DNA from: an uncultured Verrucomicrobia subdivision 3 bacterium
Lineage (GTDB): Bacteria > Verrucomicrobiota > Verrucomicrobiae > Limisphaerales > UBA11358
DNA: 64,000 nt
Reading direction: 5' to 3'
Assembly: GCA_903921455.1 (NCBI GenBank)
Contig: CAIXPZ010000096.1
Location: forward strand, 1 to 64,000
The position numbers and the translations under genes were made by a program. Each line of letters starts with the position of its first letter. Positions within the stretch are counted from its first letter, which is position 1. Of the stretch, positions 46,516 to 56,900 are shown one piece after another. Below the pieces are notes generated by a model. That model ran no database searches. It was given only the letters and a program-made list of their open reading frames with translations, and was not told the origin of the DNA.

Positions 46516-48654
46516 TTACCTATGTTCTGGCTGCGCCAAGCCACCTAGCTCCCCTGGTATCGCGATTACTGAATTGGCCGTCGGCCCCTGGCGGACACAT
46601 AATACTTGGCCTTGCGCTTTTTGCGCTTGAATCGCCAAGGATTTCGTTTCGGGTGCAATAATAATTTCATCACGCTGGCCATTTGGAAAAACGAGCGTGA
46701 GGCTCGATTCTGCCACATTGCTACCGGAATGATCGATTACTTTAGGCAGTTCCTTCTCCGTGGCGTAGGGTATCAACACCGTGCAGAGTGTTTGAGGCAG
46801 TGGCCCATTGGAAATTAGCGCCGCCACGGGTGCCTTTTCCACACTAACAAGACCAGTAGCAATCAGCCCAGTTCGCATTTCCAGCTTCGCACTATCCGCC
46901 GGTTGCACGCGAATGTTCATGCCATCCGAAAACGCAGTTTGCGCGGCGGAGCCATCCGCCCGCGCCGGACCAATTGGAAAATGAAAAAGCCGGGTCACTT
47001 CGTGTTTACCCTGCCCCGTAATCCGATCCACCACCACCCAATAGCTCGGTTTTACAAACAACACACTACGTTGATGAACAAATCCACCAGCCTCTACCTG
47101 ACCACTGGCAAAGTCTGCCTGACGATCGGTTTGCCAAGCCAGTAGCTTGGGATTGGCAGCCAACTGTTCTTGCCCGTCAATCATCACCACATTATGCGCC
47201 GAGCTTTGACGAAGTTGATGTGAAACCGGTTCGTCGTAACTACACATGCCGGAATCCACGATCAAATCCCGGCCAGCGAACACCGTGACTTGCAGGCGAT
47301 CCTGATGACTGTGTCCGCCGCGCCAAGGCGCACAATCGAAAAGCAGATACTTATCTTGAGGCCCCCAGCCACTGCGCATCACGGCGTAATTGGCATCCGG
47401 AAGCAGGACGGAGGTGAAATCCGGCCGGCACGACGCCAACGGGGCATAACGCTCGCAAACGTCCGGCCCGAAAAGCCACACCCAGTCGGCGATGCAATTG
47501 GAAGTCGCCAGAAAACGAAAGTCGGGGCGCGGATACAGCAACGCGCCCAATCCCAGACTATCCTCCACGCTATTGATTCCGGTTCCGGCATCGCCGACCG
47601 GTGGATAAGTGCGATTGGGCCGACAAAGTTTTTCCAGCACCTCAAACATTTTTTCATGGCGGGCTAGCAGTCCGGGAATTTCGATGTGATTCTTTTGACA
47701 CAGCAAGGCGACATGGAGAAATTCTTTCATCACCCAGCTGTGGTAGCCCGGCGTCAATTCCCAATGACTGCCATCCGCCTCAACATCGCGCTGCATGTGT
47801 TCAACAAGCAAATCAAGGCCGCGCTTTCGCCAGCCTGATGCAGCCTTGAACTCCGGCAGCATGATGCCGATGGTCGCCAGTCCCGAAGCTTCACATACCT
47901 GCCAGTTACCGCCCCGGAAAGCGGTGGTCCAGCCAGCCAGATAACTCGCGTGTTCGACCAGCGATTTCGTCATGCGATATTTGGCCTCGGCGTCGAACTC
48001 CGGCGCATCCATGAAAAATTCCATGGCATCAAACCACGACTGACCACGAATGCCCGCCTCCAGCGTGCGCCACACGGATCCGTTCTGGCCACGGTCGTTG
48101 GAAATTTTGAACAGAACCGGATTCGAGCCAACCCAGTCCTCCATTAAATCCACAAAGTCACGCGCATAAATGCTTTTGTCCGTGCCCCAATAAGCCCGCC
48201 CCAAATCCTCCCAGTAACCAAAGCGGCTCAAGACGTGGGTCCATTCGATCGGCCCCTGAAGCCACTCGACTTTATGGCCAAGCTGTTTGCGAACTCCCAG
48301 CAAGTTGAAATCTCTGGCCAAGACTTTATCGGCTTCATTGGTGAAGGTCGCTAATCCGCCAAACTGCGCGTTGTAGAGGTGGGTGATTTTTGACCGGTCA
48401 TGACGCGACCAAATCCAAGCCGGCGATGTGCGCGCAGTCAGATGTTCCGCCCACTCTTGTTTGGCGCGGGGCCAGTCGGAAACCTCAACCGCCTGGCGCA
48501 CCTTGGATAAATCCGGACGGGCAAGGTCAAGCAGAGCGAAAAATGCGGCCTCATTGGCTACCGCAAACGGTGAAACCGCTGGCTTAAGATCGGCATGGGC
48601 AACCAGTGAAGCCAAAAACGTCGAAACTAAAATCCATTTAAATCGTGTCCGCAT
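46516..48654 (-). CDS. Secreted heparinase II/III-like polysaccharide lyase
   Basis: 712 aa, signal peptide at the start (RFKWILVSTFLASLVAHA). An (alpha/alpha) toroid spans about 40-400, with GNWQVCEASGLATIGIMLPE and HWELTPGYHSWVMKEFLHVA. The heparinase II/III C-terminal beta-sheet region follows from about 410 (RGGHSHQDRLQVTVFAGRDL, DSGMCSY, SSAHNVVMIDG). The family cleaves uronate-containing polysaccharides by beta-elimination. The conserved Tyr/His (YHSW, GHSHQD) fit a lyase active site. The exact substrate is unknown; the neighbours suggest a sulfated glycan. Confidence 0.85.
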   Translation of the reverse strand: MRTRFKWILVSTFLASLVAHADLKPAVSPFAVANEAAFFALLDLARPDLSKVRQAVEVSDWPRAKQEWAEHLTARTSPAWIWSRHDRSKITHLYNAQFGGLATFTNEADKVLARDFNLLGVRKQLGHKVEWLQGPIEWTHVLSRFGYWEDLGRAYWGTDKSIYARDFVDLMEDWVGSNPVLFKISNDRGQNGSVWRTLEAGIRGQSWFDAMEFFMDAPEFDAEAKYRMTKSLVEHASYLAGWTTAFRGGNWQVCEASGLATIGIMLPEFKAASGWRKRGLDLLVEHMQRDVEADGSHWELTPGYHSWVMKEFLHVALLCQKNHIEIPGLLARHEKMFEVLEKLCRPNRTYPPVGDAGTGINSVEDSLGLGALLYPRPDFRFLATSNCIADWVWLFGPDVCERYAPLASCRPDFTSVLLPDANYAVMRSGWGPQDKYLLFDCAPWRGGHSHQDRLQVTVFAGRDLIVDSGMCSYDEPVSHQLRQSSAHNVVMIDGQEQLAANPKLLAWQTDRQADFASGQVEAGGFVHQRSVLFVKPSYWVVVDRITGQGKHEVTRLFHFPIGPARADGSAAQTAFSDGMNIRVQPADSAKLEMRTGLIATGLVSVEKAPVAALISNGPLPQTLCTVLIPYATEKELPKVIDHSGSNVAESSLTLVFPNGQRDEIIIAPETKSLAIQAQKAQGQVLCVRQGPTANSVIAIPGELGGLAQPEHR

Positions 48655-48974
48655 GAATATTGCAAATTCGACGAAGCTCGTCCCTGTTTAGTTACAACTA
48701 CAATTGCCCGCCCTGGCAATAAAGGCTAAAGCCGAATTTATCCGACGGTCGAATCACGGCGCCGCCGTCAAAATATAATGACGCGTCCTAGGGCTGAGCA
48801 CCAGAGCTAGGTGGTTTATAGCAGATGAGTAAATATAGTTTTCAGCACGCTGCCAAATCGAAGCAACGTGGCGTCCAGCATCAAAACTTCAACCAAGGCT
48901 AGGCGAATTTGATTTTAATAAAATGTTGAAAAACTTCTGTAAGCCTAGAAATTCTACCCTCGATTCGGAATTCA
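48655..48974. other. Noncoding stretch, 320 nt
   Basis: This is upstream of the lyase gene and downstream of the pseudopilin gene. AT content is higher than nearby (A/T-rich near 48910-48940). I see no ORF, no recognised RNA and no convincing terminator; a promoter for the lyase is expected here. Confidence 0.5.
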
Positions 48975-49832
48975 TCACGGATTGTCCCAAAGAGCTATGT
49001 CACTGCCTTTGGCACCGTTCCAGCCAAGCGATGAATTCTTAACGCTTGAAACATGCCCGTCACCCCAAGAAACATTAAGCCGGTGACTGTGGCGTGGAAT
49101 GGGCAATGCGTCAGCACCAGTCAGCCATTTACTATCAACCGGATCCCGAAAAAACACATTAGCATATCCGGTGTCAGCACCTCCACCATTATAGTCCATC
49201 CAAGTATCATATTGAGTAGACGCGCCGCCGCCGCCGCCGCCAGCCCAGCCTTTTTCCGCGCCGGAATCTGCAAAAAATATAGTATCTGAAAGCGCTTTCA
49301 CCGAAGTTAGTTTTGTAAACCTGCTTGTGGGGCTGCCGATAATTCCGCCTATTTCAGAATAATTGATACCAATGCCCATGGCGAACCTGGCGTTGCTAAA
49401 GCCATTTCCAGTAGCGACTGCATTATTTTTTGTGGTCAGCATTTTCGGACAAGAATAGGCCGTTTCTTGCTTCAGATAACCTCCGATTCGAAGAATGTCC
49501 GGCCACCATTCCGAAGCACCGTTATAAACAATAAAAACATTGGTATCATAAGGATTTTGTGCCCGCCAGCCTGTCCAGTCCTGCATACCTGCGGGTAAAT
49601 AATATAACGGCAAGACCTTCTCCACAAAATCGTTGCTATACATCTGGCTGGCCAAACCGATCTGCTTCTGATTGCTAAGGCAATTGATAGATTTGGCTTT
49701 TTCTTTGGCCGCACTCAAAGCCGGCAGCAGCATCGCCGCCAGAATGGCGATGATGGCAATGACCACCAGCAACTCGATCAGGGTAAAAGCCCGGCTTGAA
49801 ATATTCCGGGCAAACGACGATTGGTTTTTCAT
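48975..49832 (-). CDS. Type II-secretion pseudopilin-like protein with H-X9-DG C-terminus
   Basis: 285 aa from the ATG at 49832. The class III prepilin signal is [20 protein letters not shown], followed by [20 protein letters not shown]. The C-terminal H-X9-DG motif is [17 protein letters not shown] (His-9 residues-Asp-Gly). This family is expanded in Planctomycetes and Verrucomicrobia genomes and its role is unclear; it may be exported or surface-displayed. It precedes nothing in the same operon that I can identify. A Gly-Gly-Gly segment in the middle makes a GCC-rich tract near 49230 that is coding. Confidence 0.88.
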   Translation of the reverse strand: MKNQSSFARNISSRAFTLIELLVVIAIIAILAAMLLPALSAAKEKAKSINCLSNQKQIGLASQMYSNDFVEKVLPLYYLPAGMQDWTGWRAQNPYDTNVFIVYNGASEWWPDILRIGGYLKQETAYSCPKMLTTKNNAVATGNGFSNARFAMGIGINYSEIGGIIGSPTSRFTKLTSVKALSDTIFFADSGAEKGWAGGGGGGASTQYDTWMDYNGGGADTGYANVFFRDPVDSKWLTGADALPIPRHSHRLNVSWGDGHVSSVKNSSLGWNGAKGSDIALWDNP

Positions 49833-49921
49833 AGGCGACTCTGGTGCTGCTCTCAACACTATTTTGCTTTTAAGAATTATGGGTTTATTTGTTTAACATT
49901 ACACCCCGCCAGAATCTAAAT

Positions 49922-49943
49922 CCATCACGCAAACACGGGATTA
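49922..49943. repeat. 22-nt intergenic repeat, copy 1
   Basis: It begins CCATCACGC and ends CGGGATTA. It matches the copy at 57864-57885 at 20 of 22 positions. It lies about 90 nt upstream of the pseudopilin start and 20 nt past the sulfatase stop. Confidence 0.35.
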
Positions 49944-49963
49944 CCGCCGATCAATCAAACCGC

Positions 49964-51568
49964 TCAAAGCGCCCCGCCGTCACCGGCTTTTTCGAGATCC
50001 AAGCGCAAATCAGACCGCGAAGATTTTTGCGGCGGCGGGTTGCGAAACTTTTTCCCCGGAGACGGGGCCGACACCGAAGCGTCGTAAGCTGGATTTTCAA
50101 TCGGAACCAGAGCGCCGGTGGCCTGGTGAAAATCATCAATCAATTTTTCCAGCTCGCGCACCAAGTCCGGCTTGGCTTTGGCCAGATTGTGGGTTTCGCC
50201 CAAATCATTTTTCAAATTGTAAAGCTCGTGGCGGTCGGTTTGTTTGGGGCCGTCGCAATAAAAACGAATCAGCTTCCAATCACCGCGCCGGACGGAAACG
50301 GACGGTATCGCTCCGGTCGCCGGAACATAATGTGGAAAATAACAGAACACCTTGTCACGCGGCGAAGCCTCGCCCAGCAGCGACGGCACTTGACTGACGC
50401 CGTCGAATGGGTGAGGCGGCTGTTGATTCAGTGCGGCCATTTCCTGGAGCGTTGGAAACCAGTCCTCGCTGGACAGAAACGCCTCGCTGCGCGACCCGGC
50501 TTTCACCTTCCCCGGCCAGACGACGACGCAGGGTTCGCGCGTGCCACCCTCGTAAATGGTCGCCTTGCCCCCGCGCAAAGGCCGGTTGCTGGTGGGCGTG
50601 ATTCCCTCCACCCGGTCATACATGTTGCCGCCATTGTCCGAGAAGAAAACAACGATGGTGTGGTCGGAAAGTTTCAACCGGTCCAGCGTGTCCAGCAAAC
50701 GCCCGACATTCTCATCCAGACTTTGAACCATCGCGCCATACACTGCGCAACGCTGCTCGTCTTTGGCTTTCGCTTTGGCCCGATATTTGGCGATCAATTT
50801 CGTTTTCCCGTCAAACGGCGCGTGAACGGAAAACGCCCAGTAGTTGAGGAAGAAAGGTCGACCTTGGTTTGCTTCGAGAAATTTAACCGCCTCATCGCAC
50901 ATGCGGTCCTCGATGTGTTCGCCGTTCTGGCCGGTGAAATTCAGCGGCTTCGGAAAATGCCAGGGCGCAACGTAACTGCCCGCCGGCCCCGGCCCCGGAT
51001 AATGCGGCACATCCACGTCGAAGCCATGCTGCAATGGACTGTAAGGTTCCGCCCCCAAATGCCATTTGCCAAAATGTCCGGTGATATAACCCGCCGCGTG
51101 AAACGCCTCGGCCAGCGTGTAGAAATTCGTTCGCAAACGTGAGGCGCTGATCATTGGCAACGCCGGTTCGTAGGGTGGCGCGTGAGTGGCAATCGTTTCC
51201 GTCAGCCGCACTTGTTTCTCGTGACAACACGGGGTTGTGATGCCAACGCGGGCCGGATATAACCCGGTCAGGATGCTCGCGCGCGTCGGTGAACACAGCG
51301 GATTGGCCGCATAGGCATTTTGAAACACCATTCCCCGCCGGGCCAGGCGCTCGAGGTTGGGCGTCTCATAAAATTTCGTCGTGCCATACAGCGTCGTGTC
51401 ACTCCAGCCAAGATCGTCGGCCAGAATGAAAACCACATTGGGCTTCATTGCTTCGGCCGAGTAGGCAGGGGTTCCCACCAGGCAAAGCGCGGCGAGACAG
51501 AGGCCAACGATCAATTGGTTTTTTGCTGGCGGGAGAATCATCATTTGGCTTTGGATTTGGCTTGGCAA
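49964..51568 (-). CDS. Secreted arylsulfatase-family enzyme
   Basis: 534 aa. The signal peptide is near residues 9-38 (QLIVGLCLAALCLVGTPAYS); Met9 or Met10 (51544, 51541) may be the true start. Sulfatase motifs are KPNVVFILADDLGWSD (metal Asp pair), the formylglycine site LCSPTRASILTG (Cys92), and GHFGKWHLGAEPY, with a complete C-terminal domain. It needs a formylglycine-generating enzyme, which is not in this window. It removes sulfate esters outside the cytoplasm. It is the last gene after the chimera at 51581, with a 12-nt gap. Confidence 0.93.
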   Translation of the reverse strand: MPSQIQSQMMILPPAKNQLIVGLCLAALCLVGTPAYSAEAMKPNVVFILADDLGWSDTTLYGTTKFYETPNLERLARRGMVFQNAYAANPLCSPTRASILTGLYPARVGITTPCCHEKQVRLTETIATHAPPYEPALPMISASRLRTNFYTLAEAFHAAGYITGHFGKWHLGAEPYSPLQHGFDVDVPHYPGPGPAGSYVAPWHFPKPLNFTGQNGEHIEDRMCDEAVKFLEANQGRPFFLNYWAFSVHAPFDGKTKLIAKYRAKAKAKDEQRCAVYGAMVQSLDENVGRLLDTLDRLKLSDHTIVVFFSDNGGNMYDRVEGITPTSNRPLRGGKATIYEGGTREPCVVVWPGKVKAGSRSEAFLSSEDWFPTLQEMAALNQQPPHPFDGVSQVPSLLGEASPRDKVFCYFPHYVPATGAIPSVSVRRGDWKLIRFYCDGPKQTDRHELYNLKNDLGETHNLAKAKPDLVRELEKLIDDFHQATGALVPIENPAYDASVSAPSPGKKFRNPPPQKSSRSDLRLDLEKAGDGGAL

Positions 51569-51580
51569 ACCGTCGCAAAG

Positions 51581-53896
51581 TTAGCGGGCGGCGGCCTTAA
51601 GTTCTGCGAAGCGCTGGCGCATTTCAAAGAGACGCGGCTGCGCGGCAGGATCGGCGGCAAGGTCGTGTTCCTCCAACGGATCCGCGCCTACGTTGAAAAG
51701 CTGTTCCACCTTAAAATCCGGCCAGTAGAAATATTTCCAGTCCTTGCGCACCAGCGCCTCGGAGGACGGAATGAAGTTGGTGTGATTGATCGTCGCGTGC
51801 TCCTCAAAATATTCGGTGCGCCAAGCGGGGGGCAATTGGGCGAGATAGAGCGGCGCAAAATCGTGGCCCTGCATCTTCGGTGGTGCGGTAATGCCGGCTG
51901 CGGCCAGAATGGTTGGAGCCAGATCCACATTCAAAACAAAGTCGTCGTTGGTATGGCCCCGCTGTGCCACCGCCAGTCGAGGATCGCGCACAATGAGCGG
52001 CACGCGGATGCTTTCTTGATGCGGATATTGTATCCAATCCTTGAGGTGATCGTAGTGGCGCGCGAAAACTTCCGTGTCGCCGTAATAATTGTAGAGATAC
52101 CACGGCAACAACACATACGCCGAACCCCAGTCGGGCCGCGCTTCCTGACATAGCCGCTGGCCCACCGCGATATTGCAGGGAATCCCCGGCGTAGCTTTCT
52201 GTCCCCAGTAAGTCGCGCCACCGCGCCCCAGCACCGTTTCAATGTCGTCCACAAACTTGGTCCAGAACTGCGCCATGTCGTAGTTGTAGATAGTCGTCTC
52301 GCCCACGGCGTGCGCGTCGCCCAGCCAGCCGCATTTCTCGCGATGCGGACAATCTTCCATCACGCTGTGCATATTATCCTCAATGGTCGCCAGCGAAGTC
52401 TGGTAAATGCGATTCAACATTTCATCCGAGCAAACAAACGATCCGGCCCGACTCACCGCCGTATGCACCAGCACACCTTCCAGTAAATCCGACTTGGGCT
52501 TGGACTCCAGGCCAGATACCTCCACATAGCGAAAGCCGTGATAGGTGAAACGCGGCGACCAGGTCTCCATGCCGCCGCCTTTGCAAACGTAAACATCCGT
52601 CTGTTCCAACCCCGTGGCGAATCCGCCGGTGGTGGCGCAATCAAGCGACTGGCCGTCCGGCATCAGGATTTCGCCAAACTTCAAAGTCAGTTCTGTCCCG
52701 GCTGCGGCTTTCACTTTGAGCCGCGCCCAACCGGCGATATTCTGGCCCAGATCGAAAATCCATTTGCCATCCTTGCCTGCCAACACGCGCGGCGGTTGGA
52801 TGGTTTTGACACAACGAATCGGCGGGATCATCTGCGCCTGCAAATGCTTTGTCGGCGACTCAATTCGTTTGGCCACCTGCCAATGCGAATCGTCAAAGCC
52901 CGGCTGATTCCAGCCGTGTCTTTCCAGCCGCGCGTCATACGTTTCACCGCCATAAACATTGTCATAAAGTATCGGACCCGTTTCTGCCTTCCATGATTCA
53001 TCGGTGGCGATGACCTGCGTGCTGCCGTCCACGTAATCCACCACCAGCTTCGCCAATAATGCCGGCGGGCCATAGCCAAGCGCCGTAGTATTGAACGCAT
53101 GATTCTGGCCAAAGAAACCGCTGCCGAGCATTACCCCGACGGCGTTCGTGCCGCGCCGGAGCATCTTTGTCAAGTCGTGCGTGACGTAGAAAGCACGGAC
53201 ATCGTAAGACGTCTGCCCCGGATCCAGCACGGCATCACCAAGCCGCTGGCCGTTCACATACATTTCATTGTAGCCAAGGCCGCAAACATAGGCGCGGGCG
53301 CGGACGACTCCGGTTTTGATCACAAACTCGCGGCGAAAAAGCGGCGAAGGAAACGCTTCGACCAGCCGGGGCTTTTCCATCTGCCGAATCTGCAGCGGGC
53401 GCAGCTTCAGTGGCGACTGCCGAGTATCCTGGGCAAGCCGAATCCAACTCGCACCCTGCCAATCCGTCGCGTCCGGCAATCCGATTTCCCAAGAAGCTGC
53501 TGCTGACCATGTCCCTGCCTTTCCATCCTTGTCCCAAGTTTGCACTTTCCAGAAACAACTTTGGCGGGCCATCAACGGCTTGCCAGCATAACGTACCTGA
53601 ATACTTTGATCGCTGGCCACCTTGCCAGAATCCCACAGATCGCCCTGCCCTTGCTTCAGCAATTTCAACGAACTGGCGACCAGCGCACGATATGCGGTTT
53701 GTTTTTCGCCGCGCTCTGACGATTCCAACTGCCAGCTTAGTCGCGGCGCACGCACGTCAATGCCTAGTGGGTTCTTACGGTATTCCACACGCAGGTTGTC
53801 CACGCGAAGACCAGCAAGCACATCGCTGATGCCAAGAACGCACACCGCCACAATGGCAACCGACCGTTTTGCCACCCTGAATGTGTTCGGATTCAT
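51581..53896 (-). CDS. Chimera: truncated GH78 alpha-L-rhamnosidase fused to a sulfatase C-terminus
   Basis: 771 aa in one frame with an N-terminal hydrophobic leader. Residues about 30-620 are GH78 rhamnosidase: N-terminal domains ([20 protein letters not shown]) and the catalytic start with [13 protein letters not shown] (Asp515, Glu520, Asp527), which has the spacing of the family acid motif. At about 52015-52035 it switches without a break to sulfatase sequence ([40 protein letters not shown]). The GH78 general-base region beyond this point and the sulfatase FGly site are both missing, so neither activity is expected. It could be a real deletion fusion or an assembly error. Confidence 0.75.
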   Translation of the reverse strand: MNPNTFRVAKRSVAIVAVCVLGISDVLAGLRVDNLRVEYRKNPLGIDVRAPRLSWQLESSERGEKQTAYRALVASSLKLLKQGQGDLWDSGKVASDQSIQVRYAGKPLMARQSCFWKVQTWDKDGKAGTWSAAASWEIGLPDATDWQGASWIRLAQDTRQSPLKLRPLQIRQMEKPRLVEAFPSPLFRREFVIKTGVVRARAYVCGLGYNEMYVNGQRLGDAVLDPGQTSYDVRAFYVTHDLTKMLRRGTNAVGVMLGSGFFGQNHAFNTTALGYGPPALLAKLVVDYVDGSTQVIATDESWKAETGPILYDNVYGGETYDARLERHGWNQPGFDDSHWQVAKRIESPTKHLQAQMIPPIRCVKTIQPPRVLAGKDGKWIFDLGQNIAGWARLKVKAAAGTELTLKFGEILMPDGQSLDCATTGGFATGLEQTDVYVCKGGGMETWSPRFTYHGFRYVEVSGLESKPKSDLLEGVLVHTAVSRAGSFVCSDEMLNRIYQTSLATIEDNMHSVMEDCPHREKCGWLGDAHAVGETTIYNYDMAQFWTKFVDDIETVLGRGGATYWGQKATPGIPCNIAVGQRLCQEARPDWGSAYVLLPWYLYNYYGDTEVFARHYDHLKDWIQYPHQESIRVPLIVRDPRLAVAQRGHTNDDFVLNVDLAPTILAAAGITAPPKMQGHDFAPLYLAQLPPAWRTEYFEEHATINHTNFIPSSEALVRKDWKYFYWPDFKVEQLFNVGADPLEEHDLAADPAAQPRLFEMRQRFAELKAAAR

Positions 53897-53912
53897 TTGA
53901 AGGCTTCAAATT

Positions 53913-56900
53913 TCATGGTGGTGATTTTTGCTTATCAATAGGCTGAAAGTAAAATTGATACCAGGCGCTTTCCTGATTGTTCACCGGTCCCGGCGGCAGT
54001 CCTACAGGCTTTAGCTTTTCGGTCCAGTCCGTCAATTCGGTGCGTAGTTTTTTTACGACATCAGGATGCTTGGCAGCAAGGTTATGCGCCTCGTCCACGT
54101 CCAGTGAGGCATCAAAGAGGAATTCTCCCATGCCGCCAGTGCTGATGTATTTCCAATTGCCGGAGCGGACGGCTGCCTGATTCCAAAAGCGCCAGAACAA
54201 GTCAGCATGCGGAGCATTCGTTTCGCGGCCCGAAACAAAAGGCACCAGATCAACCCCATCTAGTTTTACATCAGGCGGGATATTCGCCGCCGCCAAAGCA
54301 GTCGCCGCGATATCCAGCGAACTCACGGGGGCAGGAAAAGTTTTACCGCCCGACAAAACGCCCGGCCAGCTCAGCAGAAAGGGCACGCGTATGCCGCCCT
54401 CGGCCAGCATTCCCTTTTCGCCGACCCATGGGTTATTCAGCGAACCATCCCAGCCGCCGGGATCAGTGTTCACTGAGGAATCTGGTTTGGTCATTTTCAG
54501 CGGTGCGCCATTATCGCTGGTGAAGAAAATTAGGGTGTTTGTCTCAATCGCAGCTTTGCGAAGTTGAGCGCGTATGCGCCCCACGCCATCGTCAATCGCC
54601 GCCAGCATAGCCAAGGCGTGACGACGACGCTCAGGCATCGCACCGGGAAAACGGGCCAGCCGTTCTGCCGTCCCCTCCAACGGCGTGTGCGGACCATAGT
54701 AGGCGAGATAAAGAAAAAATGGACGCGCTAGATTCCGCGCAATGAATGCGAGTGCGGCATCCGTTTGCACATCCAACCGATTACGCGGGTCGCTCACCCA
54801 CTGGCCCGCTTTTGCAAGTTTCGTTCCGGCGAGAGAATAGTTGGCCCAATAGCGGGTCATTTCGCCTTGAAAAAACTCATCAAAACCACGCGCGCCGGCC
54901 GAATATTTTTGTCGGGCCAAAGCGGGAATGGTGATTTCTTGCCGCTGCTTGCCGGTTTGAGTTGGAATATTCTCTGCAATCCATTTGGCTGATGTTGGAT
55001 TGGGGTCAAGATGCCATTTGCCGACCATGCCGGTGATGTAGCCGGCTTTTCGCAAGCGATCAGCCAAGGTCACTTCTTCGAGTGGCAACGGACAATCCGG
55101 GATGGCGTCAAAGCCAAATCGCTGCTGATAACGACCGGTCAGCAGCCCGGCGCGTGAGGGACTGCATTGCGGTGCCGTGACATAACCCGCCGTGCAGCGA
55201 TCCGCCACGCCAGAGGTCGTAGTAGCCGTGCCAAAAGCCACCCCATTGGTCTTAAACGTAATCACCGTGCCGTTGCCCGGGTCAGGACTCAACACGGCAT
55301 GGAACGTCAGGGAATCGCCGTAAGTTGCCGGACTTCCGCCAACAGTGCGGGTCAGCGTCGTCGTCGTGACCGTGGCGGACGAAGTAACATGCATCACCAA
55401 CTGGCCGCTGCTGGCATCCAAGGTCGCCGTCGCACCAGAGACCAATCCATTGCCGCCGACGGTGATGGTGGTGGTCGTGGGCGTGCCAGTGACGGTGCCG
55501 CTGATAAGCGTATAATCCCCCACATCTAAAGCTGTGCTGTAGTTGTTATTGACTGCAATGGTGGTGCTGGCCAGATTCAAAGTCCCTGCCAACACATTCA
55601 ACGCAGGATGAGCGGCATCACCCGAAATACCGACTGGAGTAAAGTTCAAGGTGAGCGAACTCCCGGTCATATCCACCGTGGCGCCGCCATTAATTATGGC
55701 CGCCGCAGAACTAGAACCGCTGGCCGTGAGAGCAGCACTGCCACCCCAAGTGTAAAGGCCGATTGCCGATATATCAAAGGTCGCCCCCGCCGCGATGTTC
55801 ACGCTGGAACCGGAAGGCAAAGCCCCGCTCGAACCCAAGGCCAGCTTGCCCGCATTGATGGTAGTATTACCGGTATAATTATTGGCGGTGGAAAGCGTCA
55901 ACGACCCGGTGCCAGTGGAATTAGTCAAGATCAAGCCGCCGGACTGTGAACTGGTCAAGCCCGTGGCGAAGGTTAACGCCTGACCGTTCGGATCAATTTG
56001 GACGGCCCCAGCGCTGGTGCCGGCCGCGATGCGCGCCGAGGGATCCCACGCGGCGCTGGCCGCGCTGAATTGCAAAGCACCGCCACCAAAGTTAATTAGA
56101 CCACTGGCACCCAGCGGACCGCTCGCGGTGCCGTTTTGAGACACGCCGGCATTCAATACCCCGTCGTTGATGGTCGTCCCATTGGTGTAAACATTGGCAC
56201 CAGTCAAGGTGAAGGCGCCCGTGCCGGTCTTGACCAAGGCAATATTAACCTTGCCTTTGTTCGACGCGATCCCCTGAACCACGGTTGAAGTTGTGCTGTT
56301 CGTGCCAATCAAACCGCTGAAGGTGTAGGGACTGCTGTTGCTGATGGTCAGCGTCGCTGCGTTGACATTGTTGTTAATCACATTCGCCCCACCGATATTG
56401 GTTACCGCCGTGAGACCAGAGAGGGTTTGATTGAATCCATTGAGATCCAGTAATGCGCCGGTGTTGGTATGGGCGGCACCACTGATAGTGAGAACGGTGC
56501 TGGCAGGTAAAGCATTATTGATTCCCAGCTTCATAATGCCCTGCTGCGTAACCGCACTCAGGGCGGTGTTGCCGGTATATGAAGAAGCGGCATTCAGGTT
56601 AAAAACAAGCGGTTGGTTTCCAGTATTGCCACCTTCGGCCCGGAGCGTCAGGCTGTTGGCTCCGCTGCTGGTGATGGCACTAGGAAAATTAAAGTTGTCA
56701 ACAAGGCCAAAAGCGCGAATGATAACACTCCCGCTGATGGTGATTCCACTCATGGTAAATGTCGTCGTGTTATTGATGGGAAATTCGAGCGAATAGGCGC
56801 TGCCATTACCATTCAGGGTAAGCGGCATTAAGGTAGTCGCCGTGCCGATCTGCAAGGTGGCTCCGCTGGCTACCGTGCCGGAGGTAAAGCCACTGACGCC

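Noticed and set aside
49215..49250. CGC-type triplet tract that looked like a microsatellite
   Set aside because: It encodes a glycine run in the pseudopilin.
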